Position numbers and translations under genes: made by a program. A stretch of DNA of 64,000 nt from Stromatinia cepivora. Lineage: Eukaryota; Ascomycota; Leotiomycetes; Helotiales; Sclerotiniaceae. Each line of letters starts with the position of its first letter. Positions within the stretch are counted from its first letter, which is position 1. Under the pieces are notes generated by a model, which was not told the DNA's origin, made no database searches, and saw only the letters and a list, made by a program, of their open reading frames with translations. This document shows positions 21,723-33,912 of this stretch, in pieces. Where the stretch lies: positions 806,001 through 870,000 of the forward strand of contig RCTD01000019.1 of assembly GCA_014898415.1 (NCBI GenBank), read 5' to 3'.

Positions 21723-23130
21723 ATGGAAGAACTCTTAGATCTCTTCAACCCAAACAATATCTTTGTAGCCAGTGATAGCAATAGAGACCAAATGCACGCT
21801 GTATTTGGCGCTGTTCGGGCAGCTCGTCAAGCTGGCGCTCAACCTGCTGCTAATCAATATACTCCTCCTGCAGGGCCATCTCCAGCACCTTTACAAAAGG
21901 CACTTGTGAAGAAGGATAGCAACAAGATTATTGGTAGCGGCAAGAAAAACGACGGAGGTAAAGAACAGTCGGCGGGACCTGAGAGGAAAAAGAATAGCGA
22001 GAATTTTACGCCTTTCATAGACGGCAACACTGTACAGAACAATAACACTCGACCCGTGCCAAAAACAGTACTTAAGGAGAAGACAGTTCCTCGAGGTAAT
22101 CATTCTCTTCCCCAATCATTCAATCTTTATACCAACAAAAACTAACAAAAAGCAAGTTTTACAATCTCGCCTCTTCGAGATTAAACCCATTGCCTTTGGA
22201 GCAACAATTAGCTCTAATAAGGATCTTGAAGAAGGACTCTTCGCGACTCAATTCATCCCCGCCAACACGGAAATTTTCCTCGAAGCGCCTCTCATCAACG
22301 GTGGTCCCACTTGGCTCGGCCGCGAAGCTGCTCTCAACTCACTTAGCCCTTCGAAACGAGCTTTATTTGAAGAGCTAAGAGGTGTCTGTCACTGCAAGAC
22401 GGAATCTTGCAAAGGAGAAACGGCTTTGATGCGGGTATGGGAATCCAACAAGTTTACAATCAATGCTAGCGATAGCCTCAAGGGAAAGGATTTCATCTAC
22501 GCAAATGGAAGCAAGATAAATCATTCTTGCATTTCTAATTGCACGGTGGCATTCACGGGAGAGTCTTACATCTCGATCCGGACGAGGAGAGATGTAGCAA
22601 TGGGTGAAGAGATTACTGTCAATTATGGCTTTGAAGGTAGTTTCCAGTTCCGCCAGAAAAAACTTGCGAAAGAGGTCGGATTTGTATGCAGATGTGACGC
22701 TTGCGTGAAGAAGCTTCACGTAACTTACAGATATCGGGAAGCCTGCGAGGAACACGCGAGAGCATTTACCATTGGGCCATCAGCCATCGGTGTCCTCGGT
22801 ATCGAGACACACGCCGAAGCAGCCAAGTCCAAGGAAATTCGAGAGTGGGCTTTGAAGCTTCGAAAATATGCCACTAAGGAGGAAGAGAAATTGTTCAACT
22901 TGTACCAATCCTTAATCCACGAGGGAGTTCGGCGTTTGAAGCAAACTTTTTACTATAGACCTGAGCCTGTAAAGACATGGTTTTCCACAGGTTTGATGAA
23001 GTACTTGCGTGAGAATAATAGGTACAGCCTCAATGAGGATGTCCTGCAGTGCTACCTGTTCGGAATGGTAACGGCTTTCACTGTTACTCTTGAGGCTGCA
23101 GATATGTTCCCGGGATTTCTGGATGAGTAA
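21723..23130 (+). CDS. SET-domain protein (probable lysine methyltransferase)
   Basis: Two exons, 21723-22095 and 22157-23130, joined across a 61-nt intron (GTAATC...CAAG), give 448 residues. Residues 1-125 are a Lys/Ser/Pro-rich, probably disordered leader. The SET fold follows: RLFEIKP...GLFAT (N-terminal strand), LINGGPTWLG, the cofactor/knot motif INHSCISNC at about 244-252 and the catalytic-type EEITVNYG ending near 281. A post-SET cysteine cluster CRCDAC follows near 301-306, then a 130-residue helical tail. The canonical motif is NHSCxPN; here Pro is replaced by Ser. The family transfers methyl groups from S-adenosylmethionine to lysine; the substrate is unknown. The ATG at 21723 is the first in frame, but open frame extends upstream to about 21660, so an additional 5' exon is possible. 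A damaged paralogue lies 1.2 kb downstream. Confidence 0.85.
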
Positions 23131-24322
23131 GGTGTGAGGGAACGTTTTGCAGACTAGCGTTTGTGTTTGTCTGATGCAATTGCATTAATGGGATAAAGGA
23201 TTGCGAAATGACTGAGGGTTTTGATTTTTGCTGTGCCAGTTTGCGAGGGTTGGGATAGCAACGTACCACGATTATTTTGTGGTGTTATGAAGTGTTCTCA
23301 AGATACATGAGATATTTTCTAAGATGCACTCATTACATCATAATCTACCACAGCGACGAACTTTACTAGGATGAAATTTGGTAGTAAAATGAAATATCAT
23401 AATACACCAGTATCCCTTCAGATTTCAAGGTAGTGAATCACGATGACTGATAATCGAGAAGTCTAAGCCCCAAAAATTAAATTCCAATTATTATTTATTA
23501 ATCCATACTTTAACATTCCCCAAGCGAAACAATCCAACATCCAACATCCAACATCTAACATCTAATAAACAATAATCAATATACAATACAAAATCAGATG
23601 GTCAAATACTTAACACCACTTACCATCCAATCTAAAAATTAGAAGCAATAAGACCCCGCCCCTACCCCCCAAAAAACCCAATACTAGTACTACCACTTCC
23701 AATTCAAGTCTATCCCATAAACCCCAAACTCTTAAAACAAAATAAGAAAAACATTGTAAATTTCTTCAAAAAGATTATTAAATAAATATTATTAATATTA
23801 TATTAATTAGAAAAGGATTATAATTGAAGATATAAATATATTTAGATTTAAATTTAAATTTAAAATTAGACTTTCATAGATATAATAATGAGTAATGATA
23901 TTACACTCAGTATACCAATCAATTGACTAATTAAAGAACCCAGATAGGTAGGTTTTCACTCGTCACTCATTTCGTCACTCATTTCTCTCTCCCCCCCTCT
24001 TTCTCTTCCCCCCCTCTCTCTGTTCATTATATCATATACTTTCAGAGTATCCATCTAGACTATCCTTCCAGACTATATCTTTAAATATAAAATTACAAAA
24101 TATCTCCCGTCTGTAAAGACTAAAAGTAAGACTTATATATACTATTAATTTCTTCTAGTGAGAAGCATATCATTATAAATAACAAAAATAATAAATATTA
24201 TCCGAATGTCCATTCTTAAAATAAAAAAAGAGTTTTCTATAAAAAGAATTACTCTTTTATTGATCCAACTCAGAATCTATCTAGGAGGCTGCTCGACTGG
24301 CTACCACAGCAAGATCAGCTAA
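23131..24322. other. A+T-rich spacer between the two SET genes
   Basis: It includes a CATCCAA/CATCTAA heptamer run near 23530-23565 and, from about 23740 to 24260, sequence with very few G or C, resembling the RIP-mutated block further right. No ORF of note. Confidence 0.45.
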
Positions 24323-25591
24323 AGCACAGCAGTCACAGCTGAACAGACCAGACAACCACCTGCAAAGAAGTATGACAGGAATGTCACGATCGATAAAGAC
24401 AGTAAGAAGAGCTTGTCAGATGACAGAGGCATTGGACGATCTACTGCCACAAGCAAGGCCTTCAAGCCTTTCAAGGACGGCAAAGCAGATGAGAACGACA
24501 ACACTAGTCTGGCCCATGAGGAGGTACCTGAGGAAAAGGTTTCCAAGCAAGGTAAGCATCCAACCTCAACCCATTAACTCCTACTCATTTGAAGATTATC
24601 TAACAACAACTGCACAGAACACTTCTCACCTCATCTCTTTGAGATCAAACCAGCAATGGGAGGAAAACAACTCGGCATGTTCGCCACCGAAGACATCGAC
24701 AAGGACACCGAGATTCTCCGTGAAGTACCTCTCATTCAAGGTGGTCCATCTTGGCCAGGACGAGAGGCAGCATACAATATTCTTCCTCCTGCGAAAAAAC
24801 AAGCAGTAGATTCTCTAGCCAACTTCTGCTATTGTGGAAAGCGACGTGGACTGTGTCTTGAGACACTGCTTATGAAACGATGGGCTGTCAACTCATTTGA
24901 GATGAATCTATTTCTCTAAGTCAGCGATACTGCAAACGATAACTTCATTTATGACAAGACATCTCGCATTAATCACGATTGCAAGCCGAATTGTTCCCGT
25001 GCTTTCAACTCGGAGAATAGCATTTCGATCCGAGCCATGAGAAATCTGAAGAAAGGAGATGAAATCACCATTAATTATGGTGTCTATGGTTCCGCATCCT
25101 TCAGAGCCGACAATATCACCAGTAGGTGGAAATTCACTTGCACTTGCAATGCTTGCATCAACAAAGAGTGTATTCGAGAAACAGGATTTGAGGAATACCA
25201 ACACAATAAGAGACTTCTCTGCCACGAATTTCCCAACTTGATTCCAGTTGGTGCCGAGTCAGCTGAAGAAGCAGCAAAGTCGAAGGAGGTCCGCGCGTGG
25301 GCTAATATGATTCAGAATGATATCTTGGAACATGAAAGATACTGGTATACGCACATCGACGACTTGGTTCTTCGAGGTTTTACTCGACTTCGATTTACTC
25401 CCGAGTGGAAAAATCTCGATGATGCTCCTACGAGAAACTTCCTGATCAATGGTCATGAAAAGCTCTTGCGGGAGAGTAACAAGTATCATCTCTCTGATGA
25501 TGTGATCGATTTCTATATTTGGCGTGCTACGAAGGTTTTGCGGGCGGAAGTGGATCATTGTCATCCATCGTTCATGAAAAAGGTCGGCTGA
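24323..25591 (+). pseudogene. Broken paralogue of the upstream SET-domain gene
   Basis: A recognisable exon (up to 24551) with a Lys/Asp-rich leader ending in KVSKQ joins exon 2 at 24618 across a 66-nt intron (GTAAGC...ACAG) in phase. It continues as HLFEIKPAMGG, GMFATEDIDKDTEIL and LIQGGPSWPGREAA, parallel to the first gene. At 24917-24919 an in-frame TAA interrupts the protein just before the substrate-site segment. The same frame then runs on with SRINHDCKPNC, KKGDEITINYG, CTCNAC and the helical tail to 25591. No ATG is present in the leader frame after an upstream stop at 24320-24322. Loss of function or a missed atypical splice are the two readings; I favour a young pseudogene because the downstream frame is intact. 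Confidence 0.7.
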
Positions 25592-25943
25592 ATTCTTGTG
25601 GGTGGAGGGGGTTTGGTAATTGTTTGGTTTGGGGTACGGATACATAGAAGACTAGGTTTTGATATGATTTGGGAGTTGGATTAATGGGGATTATTCGATG
25701 ATGTTATCATTTGTTTTGGGATTTTCAGGATACCAATTTATTCATAGGAATAATATTGTGGGTAACTTCTGCAGTTAATTACACCATCATCTAGCATGGT
25801 GAAGAATTTTAATACCAATCATCGCATATCAAAATGCACTTTTCTTTTACATAACATGACAATGAATAACAACGTTAATAACAATGAAAAGTGAGTGAGG
25901 ATGAACTGTGTTAGGATTTTGACTGGTAGGGCTGGGGAATTTG

Positions 25944-26007
25944 TTGATTTGATTTGATTTGATTTGATTTGATTTGATTTGATTTGATTTGATTTGATTT
26001 GATTTGA
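25944..26007. repeat. TTGAT pentanucleotide microsatellite (about 12 units)
   Basis: Uninterrupted repetition of TTGAT/GATTT over 64 bp, perfect apart from its ends. Confidence 0.95.
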
Positions 26008-27508
26008 ATGGCATATAGGGTGAGGGGATTATTGGGTTTCTATGATTGGAGTAGGGTTCGGGCTGGAATTATTATTTGGGGGTTAATAGATGGATGGTGT
26101 AGGTTATGGTTGGAAGAGATGGAAAGGTTTTTGAGGGGAGGGAGGATTTGATATTTTGAAAGAAGAATGGATGTTGAGTTCCTACCGCTGAGCTATCAAC
26201 GGCATTCAAGTTAAATAAATAGTGACAACTAGGATGCTGACAGTCGATAGATGTGGATGGCAAATTCGGAGGATCTCTTGCTATTATGTTGGATGTGGGT
26301 GTGGTGGATGATGGGTGCAGACTATCTGGTATTGCGAGGAAATTAATTAGCTCTCTACCGGTTGTAATCTCAATTAATAACGTGAACATATGTGATACTA
26401 TGCGTTAGAACACAAAGTGTTACGCGCGTGGTGATGTTGACTACAGTGCGTTTCACAGGCAAAAACGTTACATGAGGCTCTCGACGTTTGCATGTATTCG
26501 CCGAGTGCCATCAACGGCGTGCGTGTCCTCAACATTACCAGATTGGTATGCTTTCGTGATACATCGTCTAAGAAGAATGATGGCTGTAGATAGATAGAAA
26601 AAGCGAGAACCGAGCTTGATACGAGTTTTTATGTGCTTAGCTCAAAATGATTGATTCTATTTCGCCATGTGAAGTCTTGCACGATGAAATTCTCCGTAAC
26701 GTTGCGAGGAATTTGTAATGGTGATCAAGTTCTTCTGTCCGAACCGGAATGCTTTTTGATAACGTGGGTGAAGGAAGTACAGTTTCAGGAAGGATTTGGA
26801 AAAGAAATGGAAATCAAAGTGATGATAGTACATTCGGATAAAAGGATTTATTGCCTCCTCCAATTCAATCCGAAGTAAGATATTGGACCCTGATCCCGAG
26901 GTTTGATAATAATTGCTCAAGCACCATCATCTCAAGATCTTGTGATACCAAGAAGACTTTGTACAGCCTGACATATCTATCGACTTTCAAAGAATATAAG
27001 GATTTCACAGGAATAACTTCAGCTCTTATCATTCTCACTTATTCATCCCACAAGGAGAATTAAACTTCATGCCAAGACGAGAATAAATGTTTATATTCTC
27101 TTCTGCTCTCACTCTGCGCGTTATCATTATCTTGGCATTTTGGAATTCCACCCTCGTGAAAGATACGGAAAGAAAAGTATTTTGATGATTGATTCAATTA
27201 ATAGGGCTTTCGGTGGATGGTTTGAAGATTGGTGATATGTAGGTACGTACTCATGACGGTTAGATAATATGCAGTCAGGTCCAAATGAATGTTTGATAAA
27301 CGGGATAATGTTCAGCTTTCTCTACGGATTGAAAGCATGAGCGTTGTGATTGATGAGTGAGGGGTGAGTATGGGTATGAGTGAAGAGTACTTTGTACAGA
27401 GAAAAGATAGAAAATAGAAAATAGTAATAAATGATAAATGCCAAGGAATATGTTTTAAGTGGGGATTCCCGATCATCGTCATATTCCAAGTTCCGATAAA
27501 ATGATTGG

Positions 27509-27568
27509 CTACAAAGATTACTACAAAGATTACTACAAAGATTACTACAAAGATTACTACAAAGATTA
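27509..27568. repeat. 12-bp tandem repeat, five exact units
   Basis: The unit CTACAAAGATTA is repeated five times without mismatch. Being a multiple of three, it leaves the opposite strand open as a repeated FVVI tetrapeptide, but no gene is evident there. Confidence 0.95.
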
Positions 27569-27681
27569 GACCCTGGTTTTTTTGAACCTCATGGAAATTC
27601 GCTCTCTCTTCTTTGTTTTGTATGACTTGACTTATTTCTGCTTTCCTCATCACAAACACGTAAAGTAATAACTCCCGTACA

Positions 27682-27714
27682 TAGGAACCTACTAGGAACC
27701 TACTAGGAACCTAC
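27682..27714. repeat. 11-bp tandem repeat, three exact units
   Basis: TAGGAACCTAC is repeated three times and then decays into TAGGTA. Confidence 0.95.
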
Positions 27715-28042
27715 TAGGTATTTTCTATAACTTTATCTTTTTCATAAATACCGCCTTGAAATTAATTGTACTTTCCCGCCTCTTTATTTAATATTCTCTT
27801 CCTTCTACCCAGCTTGGAATTGACGGTGTGATATAATTATCTAATCACTACAAAGTATCTATTTCCTACAAGCCCGGACATCTTCGGACTATCTACCCAA
27901 CACTAATAATCAGGAACCCGAGGAAAACTTGAAAAAGCTCCACCTCTTTAAAAGTCACTAAAATACTAGGGAGTTGGGTCCAATTGAATTACTGTCGTGC
28001 GCAGTAATCATTGGAGAATTCATACCAGATTATAGAGCTGAG

Positions 28043-30545
28043 ATGAACTCGAAATCGATTGTCGGAAGTCCTCGCTCAAGCTTCATCAGCAATGGCTATA
28101 CTTCTAGAAGACCTGCCATCTTAGGTCTTGCGAAAATTCTATTCTTAACCATCTGCCAAATCACTTCCGTATCTGCCGCTCCCATTACAGCCTTTCTCGG
28201 AATCACCAGCGAAGAGGACGCACCAAAAGATGTAGAAGATGCGAGTTTATGGTTATATCTATCAGTTGCGGCTGTATTGGTTTTGCTGGGTGGTGCTTTC
28301 GCAGGTTTAACAATTGCGTGAGTTTGAAAATAAAATTCATCACAAAGTTGTCATACTAATCAAAGTTTTCATCTAGGTTGATGGGACAAGATGGTGTCTA
28401 TTTACAAGTTATCGCAACTTCCGGTGAAGGAAAGGAACAGAGGCATGCCCAAAAAGTATATGGATTATTACAAAAGGGGAAACATTGGGTTCTGGTGACA
28501 TTACTACTCAGTAATGTCATCGTCAACGAAACACTCCCTATTGTACTCGATCGATCTCTTGGTGGAGGATGGCCTGCGGTTCTTGGTAGTACAGTTCTGA
28601 TTGGTATGTTGAGGAGTTTCCGCTTTCATGGAACTCACGTTGACTGGTTTAGTTATCTTCGGAGAAGTTATTCCTCAATCAATTTGTGTGCGATACGGTC
28701 TTTCCATCGGAGCATTTATGGCACCACCTGTTCTAGGTCTTATGTGGCTTTTAGCACCCGTCGCATGGCCTACTGCCAAACTTCTCGACAAATTACTTGG
28801 AGAGGATCACGGAACCGTATACAAGAAATCTGGTCTAAAGACTCTCGTCACTCTACACAAAACTTTAGGAACAAGTCCTAGTGATCGATTGAACCAAGAT
28901 GAAGTTACAATTATCAGTGCAGTTTTAGACTTGAAGGAAAAAGCAGTTGGAGATATCATGACACCTATAAGTGATGTATTCACTTTAAGTGCCGATGCGA
29001 TACTTGATGAAGATACCATGAACGTCATTTTGAGTGCTGGTTATTCTCGAATTCCTATCTACGAACCTGGAAATGAGCAAAACTTTGTTGGTATGCTTCT
29101 TGTCAAAATTTTGATCACATACGACCCGGAAGACTGTAAACGTGTCAGTGATTTTGCTTTGGCTACCTTACCAGAGACTCGACCAGAAACCAGTTGCTTG
29201 GATATTGTAAACTTCTTTCAAGAGGGAAAATCTCACATGGTACTTGTTTCGGAATATCCTGGCGAGAACTTCGGTGCCACCGGTGTGGTTACACTAGAAG
29301 ACGTTATTGAAGAGCTCATTGGAGAGTAAGTATAAATTCATATTCTCTAGTTGTACAACTCTAACAAGCTATAGGGAAATCATTGACGAGTCGGATGTTT
29401 ATATTGATGTTCACAAAGCTATTAGACGAATGACCCCAGCACCCAAATCATCAAGATTTAGGCCAAACCAAATTGTTGAACCTTCCAATGGTTCGATCCA
29501 CGGTACCGATGACAGTCTCATTGATTTATCAGAACGGCCGGAAAATTTACAACTTGGTAGAAGACGTAATCAAACGGAGGTTAGAAGTTCCAGCCCCGCC
29601 AATCATTTCGGTACCAGTCCCAAAACAACTTTTATGCGAAGGGTTTCAACAGGTGATAATGATAGAAATGTTGTTGCCGTAAGAGGCAATATGAATGATA
29701 TGCGCGAACATTTGAAGCATCTTGGTCCATCCAACCTCGCTAGCCGACCAAAGATGACAAAATATCAATCAGTCAAAATTAAACCCGGAAATATTCTTGG
29801 TGGTATTAAGACTGATTCTAGAAGTGACTCAGTTGCTCAACGTGGATCTATTGCTGAGGAGCCCGAGTTTGAGCCATACACAGATATTCCAGGACCACAA
29901 GGTGGCGAAGGAGAAGGATTACTTAGATCAGCTGGACAAGATGCGAAAGATGGAGTTCAAGCTTTACAACAAGGTTATGGCACGGTGAATAATCGTGTTC
30001 CTTCCAGCAAACTTGTCGAGGAGGAAACAGCTGAGGCACCTCAATACGATGGTCCAACTAGTCCAGTACCACAACCACAATCACCTGGTAACGCACTTTC
30101 ATTCTCCAATTTCTTTAATAAGAATAAAAGTACAGATACAGTCGGATCCCTCCCTTCTCAAAAAAGTGGTACAAGTCCTCCAACTAAAAAGAAGAAGAGT
30201 ACGGCTAGAAGTGGAAGTATCACCGAAAACTTGGTAGAAGCAGGTGGTATTCGAAAGATGGTTTTGGAGACAAATACTAGTGGTGGAGAGGAAAATAATG
30301 ATGGGAGAGTACTACATTCGAGTAGTACTGGTAGTGGAAATAAGAGTGCAAATGGAGTAGAGAAAAAGTTTATGCAATTCTTAAGTAATGCGGGAAGTAC
30401 TGATAGATTGACTGATGCGGAACGCAAGAGTCAAAATTCGAGTCAAACGGAAAATACAGGTGCGGAGAGTGGATCAGGTGTTGGTAGTTCGAAACATAAG
30501 AAAAAGAGTAAGAAGAAGAGTAAAAAGAAGAGTGGTGGAAAGTAA
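28043..30545 (+). CDS. MAM3: DUF21/CBS-domain membrane protein, CNNM/Mam3 type
   Basis: Four exons, 28043-28317, 28377-28603, 28653-29325 and 29375-30545. Introns are 59, 49 and 49 nt with consensus ends and matching phases, giving 781 residues. The N-terminus has a hydrophobic segment (residues about 28-45), then DUF21 with several membrane helices: [25 protein letters not shown] (split here by intron 1), [19 protein letters not shown], and [20 protein letters not shown] pair follows from about residue 267 ([14 protein letters not shown], then SRIPIYEPG and [15 protein letters not shown]). The last 350 residues are polar, Ser/Lys-rich and end in a KKKSKKK cluster. Fungal Mam3 is a vacuolar membrane protein linked to metal (Mg/Mn) homeostasis; CNNM relatives transport or sense Mg. 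The symbol is by family, not by orthology testing. Confidence 0.9.
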
Positions 30546-33500
30546 AGGAGAGGAGAGGGGAGGGACATATGTATTTATATTTATTATAGGCGAGGGTTTT
30601 GGGGGGGGGGGGGCTGAAATGAAGTGGAAGAAAATTGCTTTTTATTGTACTTGATGAAGAAGAAGAAAAGAAGGGAAGATGGATTAATGATTTTGCTGGC
30701 TATTATGCAGGAATGAATAGAGGGAGAGGGAGAGGGGGAGGGGGAGAAATTAAAATAAAATTAATGAATTTGGATTTTTGGTGGTTATTTTGCTTCATGA
30801 AGGGTGAAGGGGTGTGGAGTTGGTGGGGGGAAGATGTGTAAGGAGAATGAGAATGGGGATGAGGTGTCTTGTATTTATTTATATATGTATTTATGTGTAT
30901 ATGTGTATATGTGTATATAAAAGTTATTGTTATTTGTTATTTGTGATGTGGTTGTTGGTGGTTGCAACTTGCTGATGGTTGTGTTGTAATGCTTGAGTGA
31001 GTGAATGGATGGTATGTATATGATGTATGTGATGGATGAATGGAGTTGATCACTAAACAATCCTACCCATCACCATCTCCACTACTCCGTACAATAGAGT
31101 ATACCATCCATCATTAATATTTTACACATAACTCCCCCCCCCCCATCTCAACCCCCAAATACAATCATCTACTCGAGTAATTTCGGTAGCAATTTCCCTC
31201 CTAGATGTTTCATTTGAGAAAACTATAATTTCATTAGCTAATTTTAATATAATTGTTGTATTTTTTTGGCTAAAGAATGTTTTATTGTTGAGAGTTGATA
31301 TCAAGATTTGTAATTCCTATCATTATAAGATAATTATGAGATTGTTAAGCGAGTATGGTTGATTGGTGCTAGATAGGGGGAGGAAGCGGTATAGTTTGGG
31401 TGTTTTGATTTGATTTTGTATTGTTATGGAGAGTTTTTTGAGATTTGAAGAGACGGATGGGATGGGATGGGGGATAAAGGATGGGGGATATTTTTTTGGT
31501 TGAGTAGGTTGGGTAGGTTGGATAATCAGTCGGTTGTGTTTTTGTTTCGTGGGTTTTGGGGTTTTAGGGTTTTAGGGTTGTGATGATGGAAATGCTTACT
31601 GTGGCCTTAGTGCATTAGGGATGAGGGTTAGGCTTTTCGATAAGGGGAACGGAGGGTGGTGTGTTGATTTAGTGAAAGGGGTGTTAATGTAAAAGCTGAA
31701 TAATTACTTTCTATATTTTTTTGGGATTAATCTGGAAATCTTTTAAATTTGGGGAAGTTCGAGAAAAGTTCGTTATTCTTATCTACTGCTTTTTACTATA
31801 GCGAGAGTTTGATTCGGGGTTAGAAAAATGAATTTCTCGTTCATAACCGCGGTGATAATGGCTGCGCTATTTGTGCCCTGTAAGTACAAATCTTATTTTA
31901 TCATCGCTGATGGCCATGGGTGATTTCGATTGCGCATTTCACATCTACAAACTCTATCATGTCATCAAGGAGAAATTTCTCGCTAATACCAATTCCTTAA
32001 CCCTTAATTAACCGATCCCCAGAAACAGAATGTACCTTCATTAACAGCACCACTTCTCCTCCACACCCTCCCAATTACAACTAACCAACATCTTCAACTG
32101 CGACATATTTCCACTTCGGTTCGAATTTCCTCTATATTCCCTAGTTTATTTTCCCGCCCAAATATCACTAATATCATGGATTCTATATCCATCTATCATG
32201 AATTCGATCCTACTACTTTATCATCTATTGTATTAAATAATTTGAGATATCTAGATAGTTTACATTTGGACCTAGAAATTTGGAATCTGGATTTTTGTAT
32301 CTGTATCGATGGATGCTTTGGAGATTGTGGGGGAGGTGATGATTATTATGAATAAAGAATCTAGGGTAAGATTTCAGGGGTTGAAAAGTGTGGGATATTG
32401 GTTTTGAAGAGGGATATTTCTGTGTGTATTGAAGTTTTTTTTTGGGGGGGGGGTTTAAGTGATGAGATGGCGTGGATATTCTGGGGAAAGAGGAATTAGA
32501 AACTAATTCTGGTGGATATACAGTGTAGATTCTGTATTATTGAAAAAAAACAGTCCTGATTATTATTCAATAGCCCATCTATATGTCAGTATACGATAAT
32601 ATAAACGAAGGTTCTTAACGTTACGTTTCCAGCTTTGAAAATTTGTAGATACCTCTTTATATGGGGGAACTTTGCAGAGTATGTATTCCTAACCCCCTTC
32701 TCATTTTTTGCATACTTAAAGAACCCTAGTGTATCAATACCCGAGTTAGCTGGAGGAGATACAAAGAATTTCCTTTCAATCGATATAAACACAGAGTATG
32801 AAACACCTGTGTCTTTATCTGCCTCTGCCAATTCTCTCGGTAATTAATACTGCAGATATAAATATTGTGGGTGCTATTAATCTGTATATAATCTGCCTAT
32901 TATTCTTTTCTACAAGATTAAAAGGGTAAGTAATATAAGTTATTTTTTATCCATATATTATTGTTTTTTCTATCTTTTGATACTAATTTAAAAAATTCGA
33001 ATAGATATTTAACTGTTCTCTTTTAAAGATTTCAAATTTTGAAGATTTTCAAGATTTTGATGAAATTTCAACAATTTTATGATTTTGAAGATTTCGAAGC
33101 TTTCGATAAACTTTGAATAGTTCGTACAGTATTAGACCACTTATACTAGCCGAAAGATCTTTTTATACCAAAACTCATCTACTTTAACAAATAATAATAT
33201 TTATAAAAATAATAAAAGAATCTTTCAAATTTGAAATTTCAAGTATTTTGATCTAAAATAATAATTAAATTTTTGAATCTTATTTTTACAATTTTTCTAG
33301 ACTATATAATCAACATAGAAAATTGGTGAAATAAATTTAAAATAATTTTTATAGGGAAAATCAAGAAAAATAAAAGTTCCAATTTTAAATCAGTATTATT
33401 CCATGAATAAATTTTTCAAACTTTTGAAATTTATTTTATATAATCTTTATATAAAAATTATTAATATTACAATAGGGTTTAATCATTGGATTTTTTATTG

Positions 33501-33691
33501 TATCAAAATATTTAAGTGAAAACTATATATTTTGGGTGTTTTAGGTGTAAAATTAGATATCGGCTAATATAAATAGAGGGGGTACTGTAGATAGATTTTT
33601 GAATAAAAAATTAATAATTTTGAAGGATTTAAATGATTTTTATTAGAAAACCAAAAATTTACAATACTTTAACTATCTAGAGTTTTTTATA
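30546..33691. other. Intergenic region grading into A+T-rich DNA
   Basis: It contains homopolymers (G12 near 30600, C10 near 31134, G8 near 32447) and no convincing gene. From about 32900 the DNA becomes strongly A+T-rich and merges with the nested retrotransposon block. Confidence 0.45.
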
Positions 33692-33912
33692 TGTCGGAAT
33701 ATGAATCACGTGCATAGTAAGGATGGTAAGGATGATAAGGATGATAAGGATCACGTGCGTATTAATGCTCGCATTAATGCGCCGGCATACACCATTATAT
33801 AGATCTTCACCCTCCATAAATTCTAGTTCTCTAAGCAAATCAAAATATATCAATAAAGAGCTCTATATATTCATTGATAAACTTCATTTCCTTATATATA
33901 ATTATTCTGATA
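33692..33912 (+). repeat. 5' LTR of outer element
   Basis: 221 bp, TGTCGG...CTGATA, preceded by TTATA. It retains CACGTG twice, which has become ATATAT-like in the partner copy. Confidence 0.88.

Larger units (their letters stand above)
25592..28042. other. Intergenic region with three tandem repeats
   Basis: No supported gene. Repeats at 25944-26007, 27509-27568 and 27682-27714 are listed separately. A tRNA 5'-half-like word on the minus strand near 26170-26205 is discussed under rejected items. Confidence 0.45.

Noticed and set aside
26165..26210. tRNA gene on the minus strand
   Set aside because: The stretch has a perfect A-box-like word (TAGCTCAGCGG) and a 5'-half resemblance, but no anticodon arm, B box or acceptor stem follows. 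At most a tRNA or SINE fragment.
27509..27568. CRISPR-like or protein-coding repeat
   Set aside because: It is a head-to-tail 12-bp tandem repeat without spacers, and the opposite-strand frame has no gene context.
28628..28881. Alternative frame 28378-28881 as a separate gene
   Set aside because: After 28603 it reads through intron 2 of the Mam3-like gene into a wrong frame; the DUF21 segment continues in the 28653 frame.
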